From JAGWBF01 sp963663025 (lineage in GTDB: Bacteria; Chloroflexota; Dehalococcoidia; Lucifugimonadales; JAGWBF01), in the NCBI GenBank assembly GCA_963663025.1, contig OY760073.1, positions 62,001 through 126,000 of the forward strand: a DNA stretch of 64,000 nt. Reading direction: 5' to 3'. Below the pieces are notes generated by a model, which was not told the DNA's origin, did not search any database, and saw nothing but the letters and a program-made list of their open reading frames with translations. Shown piece after piece: positions 60,636-64,000 of this stretch (its first letter is position 1; every line of letters begins with the position of its first letter). A program made the position numbers and the translations under genes.

Positions 60636-61346
60636 CTAGAGACCGTTGGCCAAGAGGCTGTCCAACTCGGGCAGGCTGGCGATGCGGGTGCAATCGTCGA
60701 TGTGGTCGTACCATCCCTCCCGGTCGATCAGCACCGGGGTAATCCCAACCGCCTTGGCACCCAGAGCATCAGCCTTGTACTGGTCTCCCACATGCACGGC
60801 GTCGGCCGGTTCAACCCGCGCCCGCTCCAGGGCTGCAAGGAACACCCGGTTGTGGGGCTTCTCGGCCCCCGCCTCTGCCGAGGTGATCGAAAAGTCGAGG
60901 TAGGGGGACAACCCAAGCTGGTCGCAGATGACGGGCATATCTCTCCTGAGGTTGGAGATGAGTCCCGTCACCAGCCCCCTGGTCTTCAACAGCTCCAGGC
61001 CCGGAAGCACATCTTCGAACAGGGCAAAGTCCTTGGGCACCTGGCTGGCCATCATCCATGCATCCCTGGCCAGGGAAATGGATGCGTTGATGCCTGCCCC
61101 CCCGAGGATGATCTGCTCGTACGCTGCGAAGAAATCGGCCCGCTCTTGCTCGCTGCGCTCCGATAAGGATCGCTTGGCGTTCTCCTCGCTCATGTATTCG
61201 TCGGCGCGGACGTAGCCCCTGCGTATGCCCTCCTTGGAAACCTTGAGTCCAAGCTCAGCGCAGGCGGCCTGCTGTATCTCGTCCACGGGCGGCCAGAACC
61301 TGACCAGGGTGTTGTAGAAATCGAAGAATACAGCTTTGGTCTTCAA
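60636..61346 (-). CDS. HAD-family hydrolase
   Basis: 236 residues. FFDFYNTLVRF (7-17) is motif I with nucleophile Asp9, LISNLRRDM is motif II, EKPHNRVFLAALE motif III with Lys, and HVGDQYKADALGAKAVGI motif IV with the metal Asp. Phosphoglycolate phosphatase or 2-haloacid dehalogenase-like; here a general phosphatase is most likely. It is convergent with mfd, 18 bp between stop codons. Confidence 0.88.
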   Translation of the reverse strand: MKTKAVFFDFYNTLVRFWPPVDEIQQAACAELGLKVSKEGIRRGYVRADEYMSEENAKRSLSERSEQERADFFAAYEQIILGGAGINASISLARDAWMMASQVPKDFALFEDVLPGLELLKTRGLVTGLISNLRRDMPVICDQLGLSPYLDFSITSAEAGAEKPHNRVFLAALERARVEPADAVHVGDQYKADALGAKAVGITPVLIDREGWYDHIDDCTRIASLPELDSLLANGL

Positions 61347-61463
61347 CGCCAGCCTGCCGGGCAGCCGACCAGAAAATGGGAAAGTAATGCAGTTAGAGGG
61401 TTATTCATCTGGATGGGCAGCAATTCTACCACAACGGCGTAGGTGTGTGAATCTGCCCCGTAC

Positions 61464-61472
61464 TGATATAAT
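61464..61472 (+). promoter_or_regulatory. Extended -10 promoter of proB
   Basis: TGA then TATAAT (61467-61472); -35 region weak. Start would lie near 61479, before ATG 61513. Confidence 0.55.
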
Positions 61473-61512
61473 CTACGTGGCAATTGGCCCAGCCAGGCAT
61501 TTGCTACATTCG

Positions 61513-62673
61513 ATGCTTCCGACCGTGAACAACATCCAGAAAAGCTCTCCGGACTCCGTGTCTTCCACGTACAAGCGGATCGTGGTCAAGGCCGGCACGG
61601 GGGTGCTGACTCGCGGCTCCGATCATCTGGACGTGGAGGTGATGCGGTCCCTGGTGGACCAGATCGCCCAGATCCACGAGGCAGGGGGCGAGGTTATCCT
61701 GGTATCGTCAGGGGCGGTAGCGACGGGGCGTCAAATCCTTGGCGCAGAAAAGGAGCGAAGGGATATCCCCTTCCGTCAGGTGCAGGCTGCCGTGGGCCAG
61801 GGCCGCCTCATGCGCATATATGAGGAGCTCTTCGACGAGCACAACATCATGGCTGCCCAGGCCCTCCTGACCTGGAACGACCTTTCCCACCGGCAAAGCT
61901 ACCTGAATGTGCGCAACGCCCTCACAGCTCTGCTGGAGCTCCGTGCGGTGCCTGTGCTCAACGAAAACGATGTGGTAGCTGTGGACGAAATCGGCGAGGT
62001 GTTCGGGGACAACGACCGCCTTTCGGCCCTGGTGTCCAACCTGGTGGATGCTGACCTTGTGGTGGTGCTGACCCAGGTAGACGGACTTTACACTGCCGAC
62101 CCCAGGGAACACGAGGATGCCGAGAAGCTGGAGCGGGTGGAAAGGGTGGACAGCGCCATAGAGGCTTTGGCGAGCCGGAACCTGGACCCAAGGGCCCGGG
62201 GAGGCATGGCGACCAAGCTGCAAGCTGCCAGGACGGTGACCTCCGCCGGGGCTGCAATGATCATCTGCAACGGTCATGAAGAGGATGTGCTCCTTAAGGT
62301 GGTCAACGGGCAGAACGTGGGCACCTTATTCCCGCCAACCGCCTCCAAGATGGAAAGCCGGAAAAGATGGATGCTGAGCGCCCCGGGGGCCAAGGGAAGC
62401 ATCGTCGTCGACCAGGGCGCCGCGTCGGCCTTGGAGAATGAGAACCGAAGCCTGCTGCCGGCAGGAGTCAATGGGGTCCAGGGATCCTTCGATCGGGGAG
62501 ACATCGTTGGAATAGTCGGTCCCCAGGGGGACAGGTTCGGGTGCGGCATCGCCAACTACTCATCCGCCGATACGGAGCGGGTCAAAGGGGCCCGCTCGGA
62601 CCGTATCCAGGGCCTGCTGGGGTACCACTACGGCCAGGAGATCATCCACCGGAACAACCTTGTGCTGCTATGA
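61513..62673 (+). CDS. proB: Glutamate 5-kinase
   Basis: 386 residues from ATG 61513. Phosphorylates glutamate, first step of proline synthesis. VVKAGTGVLT (24-33), ILVSSGAVATGRQIL, LNENDVVAVDE and GDNDRLSALVSNLVDADLVVVLTQVDGLY belong to the amino-acid kinase domain. A C-terminal PUA domain (about 295-375; GSIVVDQGAASAL) is present. Overlong upstream frame to 61336 is rejected because it crosses the HAD gene and the promoter at 61464. proA follows 7 bp after the stop. Confidence 0.93.
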   Translation: MLPTVNNIQKSSPDSVSSTYKRIVVKAGTGVLTRGSDHLDVEVMRSLVDQIAQIHEAGGEVILVSSGAVATGRQILGAEKERRDIPFRQVQAAVGQGRLMRIYEELFDEHNIMAAQALLTWNDLSHRQSYLNVRNALTALLELRAVPVLNENDVVAVDEIGEVFGDNDRLSALVSNLVDADLVVVLTQVDGLYTADPREHEDAEKLERVERVDSAIEALASRNLDPRARGGMATKLQAARTVTSAGAAMIICNGHEEDVLLKVVNGQNVGTLFPPTASKMESRKRWMLSAPGAKGSIVVDQGAASALENENRSLLPAGVNGVQGSFDRGDIVGIVGPQGDRFGCGIANYSSADTERVKGARSDRIQGLLGYHYGQEIIHRNNLVLL

Positions 62674-62680
62674 GGATGTC

Positions 62681-63955
62681 ATGACAACTACCGTGGATAT
62701 TTTAGTGGAGAAGGGCCAGGCTGCGCGTCGGGCCTCCCGCAAGCTGGCTTCTCTTTCAGCCGACGCCAAGAACCGGGGGCTAGCAAAGGTTTCCGAGAAC
62801 CTCATTGCCTGTCAGGAGGATGTCCTGGAAGCCAATGCCAAGGACATCGAGGCCGGAAGGGCTGGCGGTATGAGTGATGCCCTGCTGGACCGGCTGCTCC
62901 TGGATCCCGCCCGTCTGGAAGGGCTGGCCAGGGATGTGAGGAAGATTGCGGACCTGCCGGACCCTGTGGGTGAAGTTATTGACATGCAGGTACTGCCCAA
63001 CGGCCTCTCAGCGGGTCGAATTCGCGTGCCTCTTGGCGTCATAGGCGCCATATACGAGAGCCGGCCTAACGTCAGCATCGACATCTCCGCGCTGTGCTTG
63101 AAGTCGGGCAACGGCTGCATCCTTCGCGGCGGCAAGGAAGCTATCAACTCCAACCGGGCGCTGGCTGAGCTTGTGAGGAGTTCCATTGGGGAAGCAGGGG
63201 TCCCCGAAGATGCGGTGCAGTTCATCGACAGCACCGACCGGGCTATCGTGGAAGGTATGCTGAAACTCAAGGAGTACATAGACCTCATGGTGCCCCGGGG
63301 CGGCGCTGACTTCGTCCGCTACGTGGGTGAAGAGGCGTCCATGCCCGTGGTCACCGGAGGAGTCGGAGTGTGCCACACCTACGTGGACAGGTCTGCTGAC
63401 CTGGATATGGCGGTGAACATTGCCTTTAACGCCAAGACCCAGCGACCTTCGGTCTGCAATGCCCTGGATACCCTGCTAGTGCACTCGAGCGTGGCCAGAA
63501 CCCACCTGCCGGCCATCGCGGACCGGTGGATCCGGGCGGGAGTGGAGATGCGCTGCGACAGCCGGGCGCTGAGCATCCTGGGGGCGACGCAGGGCAAGGC
63601 TGTGGTGCCCGCCGGGGAGGGCGACTGGGGGCAGGAGTACCTGGACCTGATAGCTTCGGTCAAGGTTGTGGACTCCCTGGACGAGGCGATGGAGCACATA
63701 GAGAAGTACGGGTCGGGGCACTCGGAAGCAATTGTAACGGGAGACTACACATCAGCATCCCGGTTCATGAAAGAGGTGGATGCTGCGGCGGTGCTGGTCA
63801 ATGCCAGCACCCGTTTTGTCGATGGAGGCCAGTTCGGGCTGGGTTCCGAGGTCGGCATAAGCACCCAGAAATTCCATGCCCGGGGGCCCTTGGGACTGCG
63901 GGAGCTGACCTCCTACAAGTGGATAGTCCAGGGCAACGGACAAGTGCTGGGCTAG
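62681..63955 (+). CDS. proA: Glutamate-5-semialdehyde dehydrogenase (gamma-glutamyl phosphate reductase)
   Basis: 424 residues from ATG 62681, GAGGATG upstream. NADPH-dependent reduction of glutamyl phosphate to the semialdehyde. PLGVIGAIYESRPNVSID, GNGCILRGGKEAINSN, RGGADFVRYV, and QRPSVCNALDTLLVH with the catalytic Cys are family segments. Completes a proBA operon. The next gene may begin at ATG 63990 (GGAGGCGAAGG upstream), too short here to identify. Confidence 0.95.
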   Translation: MTTTVDILVEKGQAARRASRKLASLSADAKNRGLAKVSENLIACQEDVLEANAKDIEAGRAGGMSDALLDRLLLDPARLEGLARDVRKIADLPDPVGEVIDMQVLPNGLSAGRIRVPLGVIGAIYESRPNVSIDISALCLKSGNGCILRGGKEAINSNRALAELVRSSIGEAGVPEDAVQFIDSTDRAIVEGMLKLKEYIDLMVPRGGADFVRYVGEEASMPVVTGGVGVCHTYVDRSADLDMAVNIAFNAKTQRPSVCNALDTLLVHSSVARTHLPAIADRWIRAGVEMRCDSRALSILGATQGKAVVPAGEGDWGQEYLDLIASVKVVDSLDEAMEHIEKYGSGHSEAIVTGDYTSASRFMKEVDAAAVLVNASTRFVDGGQFGLGSEVGISTQKFHARGPLGLRELTSYKWIVQGNGQVLG

Positions 63956-64000
63956 CCAGAAGCATCCCTCTGCCGGAGGCGAAGGTACGATGGGCGATTT

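Noticed and set aside
63990..64000. Start of another gene after proA
   Set aside because: ATG with a good ribosome site, but only 11 bp are in the window; cannot be identified.

Overview
The window looks like one continuous piece of a GC-rich bacterial chromosome. My best guess is the phylum Chloroflexota, near the Dehalococcoidia/SAR202 lineages. This is inferred from the mix of genes: a compact ubiD-ubiA-ubiX-ubiE quinone operon with an MqnP-type prenyltransferase, many flavin-dependent luciferase-like, amidohydrolase, CoA-transferase and ring-cleavage enzymes, a reductive-dehalogenase/QueG-like iron-sulfur protein, and a der-plsY-gpsA run. No rRNA or other phylogenetic marker was aligned, so the placement is inference.

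Layout. 1-5714 (minus): a type III-like restriction-modification operon (mod, PIN-domain gene, TIR-like gene, res running off the left edge). 5771-9865 (minus): a cupin and the quinone operon. 9866-10487: a 173-bp tandem repeat and a strong promoter. 10488-12008 (plus): inositol-3-phosphate synthase with an N-terminal helix-turn-helix. 12216-17130 (minus): two type II restriction-modification systems, NgoMIV-like and XcyI-like. The first lies between two copies of the inositol-synthase 3' end, which marks an integration or recombination event. 17275-23302: a nuclease lipoprotein, a four-gene His-rich/cupredoxin membrane cassette, a thioredoxin-reductase-like flavoprotein and a PEP-mutase-family enzyme. 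23348-28696: an HtrA protease, a CoA transferase and modABC. 28881-34924: ketopantoate reductase, two small putative nucleic-acid or zinc-binding proteins, a TPP enzyme, a UDG-like protein and the iron-sulfur protein. 35420-41260: thioesterase, argF preceded by a 56-bp tandem repeat of its own start, der, plsY, gpsA, prmA. 41523-50776: a catabolic region (amidohydrolases, epimerase, LLM oxidoreductase, LigB-type dioxygenase, VOC protein, bicupin, glycosylase-like protein, SDR). 51205-52235: a decayed IS30 element. 52609-52847: tRNA-Trp, tRNA-Arg and tRNA-Ala. 52943-64000: a voltage-gated channel, two nucleases, surE, mfd, a HAD hydrolase, proB and proA.

Intergenic space is filled with three recurring short palindromic families: a GTCCGTTCGCCCTGAGG/TCGAAGGGCGAACGGAC type, a CATTGCGGCGTAGGCCGCAATCC type, and a CCCTCCCTTGAGGGAGGGG type. 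They account for nearly every gene-free stretch over 300 bp; the exception is 30463-30908.

The most interesting items are: (i) the restriction-modification insertion at the inositol-synthase 3' end, where the two 78-bp ends differ only at synonymous sites; (ii) the operon combining mod and res with PIN and TIR-like effectors; (iii) the start-stop-coupled tandem leader ORFs in front of argF; (iv) an apparent ATT start codon on the NgoMIV-like nuclease; and (v) the uncharacterised His-rich/cupredoxin membrane cassette.
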